DNA from: Pseudoalteromonas luteoviolacea
Lineage (GTDB): Bacteria; Pseudomonadota; Gammaproteobacteria; Enterobacterales; Alteromonadaceae
Length of the DNA: 64,000 bases
Assembly (NCBI RefSeq): GCF_001750165.1
Contig: NZ_CP015412.1
Coordinates: 806,001 to 870,000 of the forward strand
Reading direction: 5' to 3'
The first letter of the stretch is position 1. The number at the start of each line of letters is the position of its first letter. The notes below the pieces were generated by a model. It searched no databases, was not told the origin of the DNA, and saw only the letters and a program-made list of their open reading frames with translations. The translations under genes were made by a program, and so were the position numbers. This document shows, piece by piece, positions 45,213 to 54,097 of this stretch.

Positions 45213-47579
45213 CCATTTACTTAAAATGGACTCTAACTTGGTCATTTCGACCGGTTTAGCAATAAAATCATCCATGCCAGCGCTGTAGTAGGTGGCAATA
45301 TCTTCTAAAAAAACATTCGCAGTAATGGCTATAATGATCATTTGGCTGTATTTCGGGTGCGCTCTAAGTTGCTTAGTTGCTTCAATACCATCCATTTTTG
45401 GCATATGTACATCCATGAGAATGAGATCGAAATAATCTTGATTTACTTTTTCTAAAGCTTGCTCTCCATCTTTGGCAACGTCAACACGTAGACCGAGTTT
45501 TTCTAGCATAGCGCTGATCACAACCTGATTAATGGCATTGTCTTCTGCAAGCAAAATATGCCCACTTAATCGTGTGCATTGATCCTGTTCAGAGCGAGAC
45601 TGTTCAATTAAGCAACACGGCGAATAAGGCCAAGTAAAAGTAAATGTGGCCCCCTCATTTGGCGCGGACTCACAGAAGATTATTCCGCCTGCAAGGCTGA
45701 CTAGTTGTTTGCAAATACTGAGTCCAAGCCCCGTTCCCCCGAAACGTTTGGTGGTGCTGTCATCTTCCTGGCAAAAAGGGTCAAAAATTTTATCTTTCTG
45801 ATCTGATTTGATGCCTATTCCGCTGTCTTTGATTGTGAACAGTAACTGCTGGTTATCTTTTGGGTTGAGCTGAATGAATACAGAAATTTCCCCTTGCGCT
45901 GTAAATTTATAGGCATTATTTAGCAGGTTCAGCAGGACTTGTTGCAATCTATGTTGATCGCTGGCAATTTCAAGCGGCGTATTTGGCGCGATGGTGTAAG
46001 TGATGTAAATTGGTTTAGAGTGCGACCTTGTTTGAGTTAATTGGATTAAATGCTCGATTGTGCCTTTTAGTTCAAAAGGCTCTGCATATAAACTGATCTG
46101 CCCTTGCTCTAGTTTTGAGATATCTAAGATATCATTAATTAGAGTTAATAAATTACTGCCTGATACATTGGCCAGTTTCAACAGCTGCTTTTGATCTTCA
46201 CTGAAGTTTGATTCTTGTTCAAGTAGTTGGATGGTACCCAAAATGCCATTCATTGGCGTTCTAATTTCATGGCTCATATTCGCTAAAAAACGGCTTTTGG
46301 CAGAGACTGCAAGTTCAGCAGCGTGCATGGCTTGTTCCAGCGCTTGGGTGCGTTTTTCTACTCGCTTTTCTAAATCACTTTCTCTTGCATAAATGGTATC
46401 TCGCATTGACTCGAACGTCCGGCTTAATTCGGCAATTTCATCGTCACCCTTAATTTTTAGGTGGACATCATATTGGCCCTTTGCCAATGAGTTGGCTGCA
46501 TAAGTCAGTTTAGAGATGGGACTATAGAGCCGATAGGCGATCCACCAGGCAACCAGCATACTGAGTAACGTTGCCAAGGTGAGCGTGATGAGTAGTTTTT
46601 CTTTGAGAATTTCAACAGAAGCAAAGACAACCTGCTCGGGTAAGACAACTGCGAGGCTATAACTTGCAGAAGGTATTGGGGCATAAAAGACAAAAGCTTG
46701 GGTATGCTTATCGAGCATGAATTGCCCGTGTCCCTCAAACCCTGCAATCATTTTTAATCCTATCGCTTGTAAAGTCGAATCACGCTCTTTGGTTATACGG
46801 GTAATGGTACTGGTTTTTTCTCCAATATCATTGAGTATGTATTTGCCGTCAATATTCTTGTGTTGAATCGTTTTGTTTTTGTCCCAATGATACATGTACA
46901 CGCCTGTACTTGAGACCAGCATAAATTTGGTCTGTTCACCAAACTGCTTTAGTACATGATCATTGACACTCGCTATTAGTCGATCTATTTCTTGCCATGC
47001 AATACTGCCACCTAATAGGCCTGCCACTTGACCGCTGGTACTTATGATAGAAGCCGCCACGACAATCTGTTTCACGCCTGTTGTGTAAGAGATCATGGGC
47101 TCAGAAACATAGATTTGATCGCGATGGTCGATATTGTTACTGATAGTGTGTTGCCAGTAATCACGCTTTATGATGGTCTTGGGCTTTGAATGAGGATCTG
47201 AATCATCAAAAGTCCGTCGCATATCTTGGTAGGGATTGCCTCCTTCTGTGTTGTGAAAACTACCATCCACTCGCCCTAAAATGAACTTTTCGTATACGTT
47301 GTGATGTGAGTTCTTTTCAGCTCGGAGTATGGGCTTTATCTGCTCGAAGTTCATCGAGCGTAAAGTTGGCTGGCGGGCCAAAGTTGCTATTTCTGATTTT
47401 CGCTGCGAGAAATATGCATTAAAAATGGCGGCTGCGTTTAAAACTTCAGATTGTGCAGCTCTAATACTCATTTCTCGTGCCTGTTGTGCGCTATGGATCA
47501 TGGCTATCAAAAAAATGATCAACATAGGCATCAGCGCTGTGATGGCTAATACGAGAGGAAGTCTGGTTTTTAGCTGCAT
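45192..47579 (-). CDS. Hybrid sensor histidine kinase (dCache-HAMP-HisKA-HATPase-REC)
   Basis: A 795-residue membrane protein. In order: N-terminal helix (8-28), an extracytoplasmic dCache-like sensor (about 40-325), a second helix (about 330-352), HAMP (about 353-405), a coiled coil, the HisKA H-box NMSHEIRTPMNG (His near 435), HATPase with NLLNNAYKF, DSGIGI and FGGTGLGLSICKQL, and a C-terminal receiver with LLAEDNAINQ and LILMDVHMPKMDG (Asp near 724). It probably senses a small molecule and passes phosphate to an unlinked partner. It is convergent with the cupin and overlaps it by 21 bases; this sharing of 3' ends is unusual but small. Confidence 0.93.
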   Translation of the reverse strand: MQLKTRLPLVLAITALMPMLIIFLIAMIHSAQQAREMSIRAAQSEVLNAAAIFNAYFSQRKSEIATLARQPTLRSMNFEQIKPILRAEKNSHHNVYEKFILGRVDGSFHNTEGGNPYQDMRRTFDDSDPHSKPKTIIKRDYWQHTISNNIDHRDQIYVSEPMISYTTGVKQIVVAASIISTSGQVAGLLGGSIAWQEIDRLIASVNDHVLKQFGEQTKFMLVSSTGVYMYHWDKNKTIQHKNIDGKYILNDIGEKTSTITRITKERDSTLQAIGLKMIAGFEGHGQFMLDKHTQAFVFYAPIPSASYSLAVVLPEQVVFASVEILKEKLLITLTLATLLSMLVAWWIAYRLYSPISKLTYAANSLAKGQYDVHLKIKGDDEIAELSRTFESMRDTIYARESDLEKRVEKRTQALEQAMHAAELAVSAKSRFLANMSHEIRTPMNGILGTIQLLEQESNFSEDQKQLLKLANVSGSNLLTLINDILDISKLEQGQISLYAEPFELKGTIEHLIQLTQTRSHSKPIYITYTIAPNTPLEIASDQHRLQQVLLNLLNNAYKFTAQGEISVFIQLNPKDNQQLLFTIKDSGIGIKSDQKDKIFDPFCQEDDSTTKRFGGTGLGLSICKQLVSLAGGIIFCESAPNEGATFTFTWPYSPCCLIEQSRSEQDQCTRLSGHILLAEDNAINQVVISAMLEKLGLRVDVAKDGEQALEKVNQDYFDLILMDVHMPKMDGIEATKQLRAHPKYSQMIIIAITANVFLEDIATYYSAGMDDFIAKPVEMTKLESILSKWLGIKNS

Positions 47580-47854
47580 AGGTACTGCTTGACGATTTAT
47601 TTAACTTTAATTTTAGTCAATAATTGAGTTGAACGGAGTAAAACTCTATATGCGGATAGTTAACCCAATAAAATCTATAAATATCATTGGTTTAATTTTT
47701 TGTGGCTGTTGTTGTTTTAATATTTATTATTCTATATCAATAAAAATTATGTAATACGGTGGTACTGTAGTGTGGAAAAGCTAAAAGATGTCATAAAAAT
47801 TAAGAACGACAGTACCTCTCATTTAGCAAAACTCATTGTATGAAAATGAAATAG
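47580..47854. other. AT-rich spacer upstream of the hybrid kinase
   Basis: Together with 48323-48559 this flanks the doubtful ORF at 47855-48322. Between the kinase start (47579) and the DJ-1 gene (48560) there is nearly 1 kb with no certain gene. It should hold the kinase promoter and the direct repeats at 48499. Confidence 0.5.
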
Positions 47855-48322
47855 TCATAATTGTGCTGTATTTTTAATAGGTAAGGTCATACGGTTAATT
47901 CGGGAGGTAAATAATGAATCCAATACACAGTTTTGTCCAAGGTTATAGCTATTGAATAGGGTAATTCTATTGTTATCTAAGTAGTAAAAAGCGCGCTGGT
48001 TAAAACGAATAGATATTTTCTGTGCGAGTCGAAGGGAAATATTTATAGAAATACTAAGCTCGCGGTAAGACATGCTATGATCACCACCAAATACATAGTT
48101 TATTGGAACACATAGACGCGATAGAGAAGCTATATTTTTGTGTTGAAAGCGCTTATTTTCTCTTTTAGTTAAAATATTACCATGTGAGTTCCAAAGACTA
48201 ATAATTGCACCATGCTTATAATGGTTGGTAGGAGAAAAGGGGTAAAAATAGACAGCTTTATATAAATTCCATAAAGAGATTGGGATAGGGCTTGTTATTA
48301 AATTTTTCTCTACATGATTCAT
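47855..48322 (-). CDS. Hypothetical protein, doubtful
   Basis: An open frame of 155 codons with no recognised domain. The composition (many Asn, Ser, Ile, Tyr; no low-complexity runs) is compatible with a real protein, but no ribosome binding site is clear before the ATG (TATTAGCA on the coding strand). It has a region rich in Arg, Ile and Ser (RELSISINISLRLAQKISIR) that could form a helix. It is isolated between genes of both strands, with no operon partner. It could equally be a chance frame in AT-rich DNA. Confidence 0.35.
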   Translation of the reverse strand: MNHVEKNLITSPIPISLWNLYKAVYFYPFSPTNHYKHGAIISLWNSHGNILTKRENKRFQHKNIASLSRLCVPINYVFGGDHSMSYRELSISINISLRLAQKISIRFNQRAFYYLDNNRITLFNSYNLGQNCVLDSLFTSRINRMTLPIKNTAQL

Positions 48323-48498
48323 TGCTAATACTTCGATATTATAGTGTCATTTTTTAATTGTTATTAACTCGTAAAAGGTGGAACTTTTACACCAATCAAT
48401 AAACGACTAGGATTAAATCAGATTAATCCAAAAGTATGGGTGCATACTGTCATTAAATGATTAGATTGTTTTAATTTATCTAATTTTCTCTTGTACAC

Positions 48499-48520
48499 TT
48501 CACGGTCCTTTCACAACGCA
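48499..48520 (+). promoter_or_regulatory. TTCAC direct-repeat element, copy 1
   Basis: TTCAC starts at 48499 and again at 48510, 11 bases apart, and the second is followed by AACGCA. It lies 39 bases before the DJ-1 gene start. The same element (17 of 22 bases or better) occurs at 50634-50655, before the OmpR-type regulator gene. Two direct repeats one helical turn apart fit OmpR/PhoB-family binding sites. Confidence 0.55.
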
Positions 48521-48559
48521 TACTCTATTGTAACACTCTCAACCAAAAGGAGAGACGTT

Positions 48560-49666
48560 ATGAAAAAAATTGCGTTATGTGCCAGTTTATCACTTTGCAG
48601 CACGTTGGCATTTGCAAAAACACAAAGCAATGTTTTGATTGTACTGAGTAGTTACGGTGAACTTAATCAGCAGCAAAAGCTTGTTAAGCCGGGTTATGAA
48701 TTTGGAGAATTAACGAAGGCATATTATGTATTTAAGCGCCATGGTATTGAAGTCACATTGGCCTCACCTCTAGGCGGAAAACCTGTTGCAGACGAGTTTG
48801 ATAACTCTGCACTTTATAATAAAAGGTTTTTAAATGATGAAGCAGCTGTCTCAGCGCTTGAACATACCTATAAACTCGACGAAATAGATATTGATAAATA
48901 CGATGGTGTTTTTGTGGTGGGTGGTAAAGGTCCAATGTTCGACTTATATCAGAGCAAACCATTGAAGAGAATTATTTCAAAATCATATGAAAATCATGGT
49001 GTTATTGGTGCTGTGTGTCATGGTCCGGCGGCATTAGTCGATGTTAAATTGAGTGATGGTCGGTACTTGGTTGAAGGCAAGCGTGTTAATGGTTTTACTA
49101 ATGCAGAAGAGCATGCATTTGGCTCAAAGTGGCTTAAAGATTTTCCATTTTTACTGCAAGATAAGTTAACTGAGCGAGGCGCTAAATTCGAACAAGACTC
49201 TGTGATGCTGAACCATGTAACGATAGATGGCAGGGTGATCACCGGACAAAACCCATTTTCGACAGTAGATACAGCACGAGCCATGGTTGCTGCGATGAAT
49301 GTTGAATTACTGGCTGAGCAGCCATATCAAGATGATGCGACTGTGAAACTGTATGAATTATTTTTGCGAGATGAAGAAGCGGCCATTGAAAAACTAGAGC
49401 AAACTCCACAAAACTATGATTTAAAAATGCTTGCAATGATTGCCGTGGTCCAGATTAATAATGCAACCAGTGAGTTTCAAGTCAGCGTTAGTGCGAAGTT
49501 ACTAGAGTATATTTCGTCCAAATTTTCTCATCCAATGATCGCAATGACTTTGGCAAAAGCATTTGTTCGATTAAATCAATCTAAAAAAGCATTAGATGTG
49601 CTGAAAGTGAGCGAAAAAAAGTTCCCTGACGATCAAAAAATCAAAGCTTTTATTGCAACTCTTTGA
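48560..49666 (+). CDS. Periplasmic DJ-1/PfpI-family protein with C-terminal helical extension
   Basis: A 368-residue protein with signal peptide MKKIALCASLSLCSTLAFA. Residues 25-255 or so form a DJ-1/PfpI (Hsp31/YajL-like) domain: VLIVLSSYGE, FVVGGKGPMFDL and the nucleophile elbow GAVCHGPAAL with the catalytic Cys and following His. It ends in an extra 110 or so residues of helices resembling tetratricopeptide repeats. Family members are glyoxalase III, deglycase-like or protease-like; secreted members are unusual. AAAGGAGAG fixes the ATG. A TTCAC repeat lies just upstream. Probably controlled by the nearby two-component system. Confidence 0.88.
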   Translation: MKKIALCASLSLCSTLAFAKTQSNVLIVLSSYGELNQQQKLVKPGYEFGELTKAYYVFKRHGIEVTLASPLGGKPVADEFDNSALYNKRFLNDEAAVSALEHTYKLDEIDIDKYDGVFVVGGKGPMFDLYQSKPLKRIISKSYENHGVIGAVCHGPAALVDVKLSDGRYLVEGKRVNGFTNAEEHAFGSKWLKDFPFLLQDKLTERGAKFEQDSVMLNHVTIDGRVITGQNPFSTVDTARAMVAAMNVELLAEQPYQDDATVKLYELFLRDEEAAIEKLEQTPQNYDLKMLAMIAVVQINNATSEFQVSVSAKLLEYISSKFSHPMIAMTLAKAFVRLNQSKKALDVLKVSEKKFPDDQKIKAFIATL

Positions 49667-50022
49667 GTAAAAATTAAGGCCTAAAATTTGGCCTTTTTTC
49701 TAAAAATTAAGAAAAAAATCTTACATCATGAAATTTCCTAATATGACTAAAAAAAGCCTAAATAATCGACTGTCATCATTACTGGAATAAACTGCAATTT
49801 TATAAAATAAAGCGTATGTTTTTTATGCTTATATGTGTTTTTTTTGTATAAAACTTGTGTATTCAAGGTTGATCGGGAAGGGTTTTTGTTTCTTTTATGG
49901 ACAATTGAGTAATATGTTTCCATTAACAAAAGTCATGTGAAAATATGACTTAATTCATTCCAATATACTTATTTGAACGATAAAATAAAGGTGCTTTTAA
50001 AGTCATATATAAAGGAAGTATA
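49667..50022. other. AT-rich intergenic region
   Basis: A 356-base region holding the terminator at 49676-49699 and, presumably, the promoter of the winged-helix gene. The rest is very AT-rich without a convincing gene. Confidence 0.55.
49676..49699 (+). terminator. Rho-independent terminator
   Basis: AAGGCC / GGCCTT with an 8-base loop, followed by TTTT, ten bases after the DJ-1 gene stop. Confidence 0.75.
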
Positions 50023-50448
50023 TTGTTGATCATGAATTTAAGTGATAAAGAAAATACTGACTTTACCTTTGCGGTATTTGGTCATTATGCACTGAATAAA
50101 AGGAAACGTTCGTTAACATTTTGCGGTGAGAGGGTGAAAGTTGAGCCACTTATCTACGACTTGTTAGTTTACTTTATTCAGCACAGAGATCGCGTTATTA
50201 GCCGCGATGAGTTGTGTCGAGAAATTTGGCAACAAGAGTATGTTGACAACAATGCGATAAATCGTGCTGTGTCAGAACTTCGTCGTAGCATTTCAAAACA
50301 CAATCTTGAAGGTGAAGTAATCAGAACTCATTATAAAAAAGGGTATAGTTTTAATTTAAACGTTAAACTTGACCCACGTCCCAGCCTATTTCAGTGGTTG
50401 TCACGACTGTTTAATCAGTCCCCAATGAGAAAAGGAAAGTTAACGTAA
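50023..50448 (+). CDS. Small winged-helix (OmpR/ToxR-type) transcriptional regulator
   Basis: A protein of 138-141 residues that is essentially one Trans_reg_C winged helix: VEPLIYDLLVYFIQHRDRV, then ISRDELCREIWQQEYVDNNA, INRAVSELRRSISKH and YKKGYSFNL. It has no receiver domain and no membrane segment. AAAGGAAG lies 4-5 bases before TTG 50023 but 13 bases before ATG 50032; the TTG fits the spacing better, the ATG is the usual codon. It lies 250 bases before a two-component system. The targets are unknown. Confidence 0.85.
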   Translation: MLIMNLSDKENTDFTFAVFGHYALNKRKRSLTFCGERVKVEPLIYDLLVYFIQHRDRVISRDELCREIWQQEYVDNNAINRAVSELRRSISKHNLEGEVIRTHYKKGYSFNLNVKLDPRPSLFQWLSRLFNQSPMRKGKLT

Positions 50449-50633
50449 ACAAGCACATAAAAACATTGAACATAAGCAAATTTCGCTTAATTATAATAAT
50501 AAGTATAAAAATATTCATATTTCGTGCTTAAATTTGTGAGTAAGTGTTCCTTACTCAACTGCAGAGGCTTTGATAGTATAAGCCACTCGAAAACCATGCT
50601 TGGTAAACCCTGTTTTACCAAGCGTTTTGTTAT

Positions 50634-50655
50634 TTCACATCCATTTCACAACGCA
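50634..50655 (+). promoter_or_regulatory. TTCAC direct-repeat element, copy 2
   Basis: TTCAC starts at 50634 and again at 50645, 11 bases apart, followed by AACGCA, as at 48499-48520. It lies 43 bases before the response regulator start, consistent with autoregulation. Confidence 0.55.
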
Positions 50656-50698
50656 CCGTGATAAGCTGTTCGCTATCATATATTTCAACGGTATCAGC

Positions 50699-51409
50699 AT
50701 GGAAAGAAGCCCTTCCTCAGACAGAGCCCAGATGCAATTTAAAGTTTTGGTAGTTGAAGACAATCTTGAGATCAGCCGCAATATAGCTGAGTATTTAGAG
50801 CCATTGGGCCTGATTTTGGATTTTGCGTATGATGGTCACCAGGGCGCACAGCTTGCCATGGAAAACTACTATGATTGTATTATTTTAGACATTATGTTGC
50901 CACAAATGGATGGCTTGGCTGTTTGTGAACTGTTGCGTAGCAAAGCGAACAGACATATTCCCATTATTATGCTGACAGCACGTGATGCACTAAATGATAA
51001 GTTAGCCGGATTTAATATCGGCGCAGATGACTATTTGACTAAACCATTTGCGTTAGAAGAGTTGTATGTGAGATGTTTGGCGCTGGCTAAGCGTCATTTA
51101 CTTAACTGCGAAAAAACGCTTCAGATTGGTGATGTGAGCTTAAATGCGCAAACACAGGAAGTTAAACGTGCGGGACAAGTGATTGTTTTGCAGCCTATTC
51201 CACTGAAAATATTGCAACTACTAATGGAACACCACCCTAGACCTCTCAGTCGAAGTGAATTATGTGACAAAATTTGGGGAGATGATCCAACGGACTCTGA
51301 TGCGCTTCGTTCCCATATTTATCAGCTTAGAAAAGCCATAGATAAACCATTTGATTCAGCAATTATTAAAACAATTCACAGTGTAGGTTTGGCATTGGAT
51401 ACAGTTTAA
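50699..51409 (+). CDS. OmpR-family response regulator
   Basis: A 236-residue regulator with a receiver domain (VLVVEDN, phospho-acceptor Asp near 65 in DIMLPQMDG, IIMLTARDA, DYLTKPFALEE) and a winged-helix output domain (LQPIPLKILQLLMEHHPRPL, SDALRSHIYQLRKAIDKP). ATG 50699 is likely (MERSPSSDR); ATG 50732 is an in-frame alternative, closer to the receiver start. The kinase follows three bases after its stop. The TTCAC direct repeat lies 43 bases upstream. Confidence 0.93.
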   Translation: MERSPSSDRAQMQFKVLVVEDNLEISRNIAEYLEPLGLILDFAYDGHQGAQLAMENYYDCIILDIMLPQMDGLAVCELLRSKANRHIPIIMLTARDALNDKLAGFNIGADDYLTKPFALEELYVRCLALAKRHLLNCEKTLQIGDVSLNAQTQEVKRAGQVIVLQPIPLKILQLLMEHHPRPLSRSELCDKIWGDDPTDSDALRSHIYQLRKAIDKPFDSAIIKTIHSVGLALDTV

Positions 51410-51412
51410 GTT

Positions 51413-52660
51413 ATGAAAGCACGTCAATTACGCACTAGGATCATCGCCTACTTCGTCGGTATTTCTTTGTTCATAAGTACTTTGTTTGGGTTTGTGTGCT
51501 TTTTATTTGCATACACCATAGAAGACCATTTGTTCAATGTGATACTCCAAGACGAAGCCACTTATATTTCAAAGCAGCTTAGTCTGGGAAATATGCCTCA
51601 AACGAGGTTAGAGTTTGTCCAATATCTGCAAAGCAAAGAGCAGCTTCCTGAGTTTATAAAGAGTACGCTGGTCGAAGAGCCAAAGGCTAAGGAGTTTTCA
51701 TCTCAAGGAGATAAGCACTACCACCTTATGTGGTTGGATCAAGGCCTACTGTTGGCTGAGGTGAGTGAACAGTTGGTGGTTAGAAAAATTAAGCTTGGTA
51801 TGTTTAATTTTATGCTTGTAGCACTGTGCATAGTGTTAGTCGTGGCTATTTTATTGGCATACCTATCGTTAGCCATGGCTAAAAAACTACTGAAGCCGCT
51901 AGATAAGTTAGTCGATATTGTGGCACAAGCGCCAGTAGAAAAATTACCTCAAAACTTTTCAGATCAATTTATCAATGATGAGATAGGCGGATTTGCACGG
52001 ACTTTAGAACAGGCACTCGGTCGTATTCGTCAATTTATAGATAGAGAACAGGCTTTTACGCGAGACGCATCGCATGAACTGCGTACGCCTATTGCAGTAA
52101 CTCAAGGCGCGTTAACACTGCTTAAACAAGAAGCGCTGAGTGACAAGCAACGAGCATTGGTAGAACGTGCAATGGCAGCGCAACAGCAAATGACCCAAAG
52201 TGTGGAAATATTATTGGCACTTGCAAGGGAAGAGACAATTAACCAAACAGCAGTGAAATTACTTCCCTTAGTTGAAAACAGTGTACTGCAACAAGCGCAT
52301 AAAATTGCGAATAAAGATATTTCGGTAAAGATCGATGTACCAAGTGGCGTAACCATTGCGCTCGGTGAGAGTGCTTTAAGCTTGATTTTGAGTAATCTGA
52401 TCGGAAATGCATTTTCACATGTAAACAAAGGGGCCGTCACAGTGCGGTTTTCACAAAATATGTTGAGTATTATAGATACAGGGGAAGGGATCCCGAAAGA
52501 TATTCAAGCACGCATTTTTGAGTCTGGTGTAAAAAGTAACAATAGTTCGGGACTCGGAATGGGCCTGTCAATTGTACATCGATTATGTCAAAGACTGGAC
52601 ATTGATCTTACATTTGAAAGTAATGAACAAGGGACTGCTTTTCATTTGGCGTGTAAGTAA
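51413..52660 (+). CDS. Sensor histidine kinase partner of the OmpR-type regulator
   Basis: A 415-residue kinase with two membrane helices (about 12-35 and 130-152) around a sensor loop of about 95 residues with no recognised domain, a HAMP-like linker, HisKA with DASHELRTPIA (His near 221) and HATPase with NLIGNAFSHV, DTGEGI and GLGMGLSIVHRL. The gene arrangement makes it the cognate partner of the preceding regulator. The signal is unknown. It ends before a strong bidirectional terminator. Confidence 0.93.
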   Translation: MKARQLRTRIIAYFVGISLFISTLFGFVCFLFAYTIEDHLFNVILQDEATYISKQLSLGNMPQTRLEFVQYLQSKEQLPEFIKSTLVEEPKAKEFSSQGDKHYHLMWLDQGLLLAEVSEQLVVRKIKLGMFNFMLVALCIVLVVAILLAYLSLAMAKKLLKPLDKLVDIVAQAPVEKLPQNFSDQFINDEIGGFARTLEQALGRIRQFIDREQAFTRDASHELRTPIAVTQGALTLLKQEALSDKQRALVERAMAAQQQMTQSVEILLALAREETINQTAVKLLPLVENSVLQQAHKIANKDISVKIDVPSGVTIALGESALSLILSNLIGNAFSHVNKGAVTVRFSQNMLSIIDTGEGIPKDIQARIFESGVKSNNSSGLGMGLSIVHRLCQRLDIDLTFESNEQGTAFHLACK

Positions 52661-52705
52661 AACGACTCACAGAAAAAAGGGTTTGATAGAATGTTGCTAG
52701 TGAGT

Positions 52706-52742
52706 GGGGGTATCTAAAAATAGTTTAGATACCCCCAATTTT
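52706..52742. terminator. Strong bidirectional terminator
   Basis: GGGGGTATCTAAA / TTTAGATACCCCC forms a perfect 13-bp stem with loop AATAG, followed by AATTTTTT. It lies between the convergent histidine kinase and thioesterase I genes. Confidence 0.88.
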
Positions 52743-52761
52743 TTACCACACACGTGTTAGT

Positions 52762-53379
52762 TTACAGCCAAAGGTTTATTTGATTTTCCATAAAGTCGCG
52801 GATGATCGGCTGTGCTTTTTCATTTGGGTGTAAGTTATCATTTTGCATCAGTGTTTTGTCTACAGCGACTGGCACCATAAAATAATCCATCAAATGAGCA
52901 CCAGTCTCTTTGGCGACTTTCTGGTAGTTATCAGTAAACATTTTCGTGTATCTTGGTCCTAGATTGGGCGGGATTTGAATCTCCATAAGTGCAACTTTTG
53001 CGCCGCTGGTTTGGCTCTTTGTTACCAGCTGAGTTAAGTGTTTGCGAATGAGTTTGATCGGAAAACCACGAATACCGTCATTGCCACCCAGCTCAATCAG
53101 TACATGACTAGGCTGGTGAGCTTTTAATTGTGCGTCTATGTTCAGCAGTGCGTTGTCTGTGGTTTGACCTGATACGCTCATATTGATCAATAAGATCGAT
53201 TTTTTCTGTTCAACGTACTTATTTTGTAACAAATTAACCCAATCTTGGTCTTGTTTAAGTCCGTAACCCGCACTTAAGCTATCACCTATGATCATAATTT
53301 TAGTTTCGTTTGCGAATGCGCCAAAAGGCTGATTAAGGCAGGCGAGGAACAGCATAAGTTTTAGGAAAATTCGAATCAT
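52762..53379 (-). CDS. tesA: Acyl-CoA thioesterase I/protease I/lysophospholipase L1 (GDSL family)
   Basis: A 205-residue SGNH hydrolase with a signal peptide (ending FGAFA-NE). The block I GDSL with Ser34 (IIGDSLSAGYG), block III GGND and block V DNLHPN are all present. It is periplasmic, cleaving esters and thioesters of fatty acids. It is divergent from ybbA, and the two start codons share two bases (53378-53379), as in the conserved tesA-ybbA-ybbP arrangement of enterobacteria. The start is preceded by TTTTCCTAA on the + strand, an AGGAAAA on its own. Confidence 0.92.
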   Translation of the reverse strand: MIRIFLKLMLFLACLNQPFGAFANETKIMIIGDSLSAGYGLKQDQDWVNLLQNKYVEQKKSILLINMSVSGQTTDNALLNIDAQLKAHQPSHVLIELGGNDGIRGFPIKLIRKHLTQLVTKSQTSGAKVALMEIQIPPNLGPRYTKMFTDNYQKVAKETGAHLMDYFMVPVAVDKTLMQNDNLHPNEKAQPIIRDFMENQINLWL

Positions 53380-54097
53380 GTCAGTACTTTCTCAGTTAAA
53401 TGTTATTCAGGTCAAAGGACTTAACAAAACAGTCAGTACCTTTGAAGGTGACTTAGATATCCTTAGCGATATCAATTTCACTGTCAAGTCGGGAGAGTCT
53501 GTTGCAATAGTGGGTACATCTGGTTCCGGAAAATCTACGTTGTTGAGCTTGCTTGCAGGTTTAGATACGGGCTCTGCCGGAGAGGTGTTTCTTGATGGGG
53601 CTGCATTACACAATTTAGATGAAGAAGAAAGAGCCCGTTTAAGGGCTGATAAGGTGGGCTTTGTGTTCCAATCATTTATGTTGGTACAAAGCCTGACAGC
53701 GCTTGAAAATGTGATGTTGCCTGCTGAGCTGGCTGGCGACAGCGGTGCTAAGCAACAAGCAAGTGAACTACTTGAAAAGGTCGGTCTTTCGCATCGCGTC
53801 AGTCATTATCCTTCGCAATTGTCTGGTGGTGAGCAGCAGCGTGTAGCGATTGCACGTGCCTTTATTGGCTCACCTAAAATTCTTTTTGCGGACGAGCCCT
53901 CAGCTAACTTAGACAGTAAAAATGGCCATTTAATCGAAAAGTTGTTATTTGATTTAAACAAGCAAAATGGGACCACATTGATACTGGTGACGCACGATGA
54001 ATCATTGGCACAGCAATGCGACCGGATTATTCATATTGAAGGCGGGCAATTAGAAAAAATCCGCGATGGTGAGGGAGCAACAGTTAATGTGGTTTAA
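53378..54097 (+). CDS. ybbA: ABC transporter ATP-binding protein YbbA
   Basis: A 239-residue LolD/MacB-type ATPase: Walker A VGTSGSGKST, signature LSGGEQQRVAIARAF, Walker B ILFADEPSANLD and H-loop VTHDES. It pairs with the large YbbP permease that follows (overlap of about 11 bases). In E. coli the tesA-ybbA-ybbP group is conserved; the substrate is not established. The start overlaps that of tesA by two bases on the other strand. Confidence 0.93.
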   Translation: MSVLSQLNVIQVKGLNKTVSTFEGDLDILSDINFTVKSGESVAIVGTSGSGKSTLLSLLAGLDTGSAGEVFLDGAALHNLDEEERARLRADKVGFVFQSFMLVQSLTALENVMLPAELAGDSGAKQQASELLEKVGLSHRVSHYPSQLSGGEQQRVAIARAFIGSPKILFADEPSANLDSKNGHLIEKLLFDLNKQNGTTLILVTHDESLAQQCDRIIHIEGGQLEKIRDGEGATVNVV

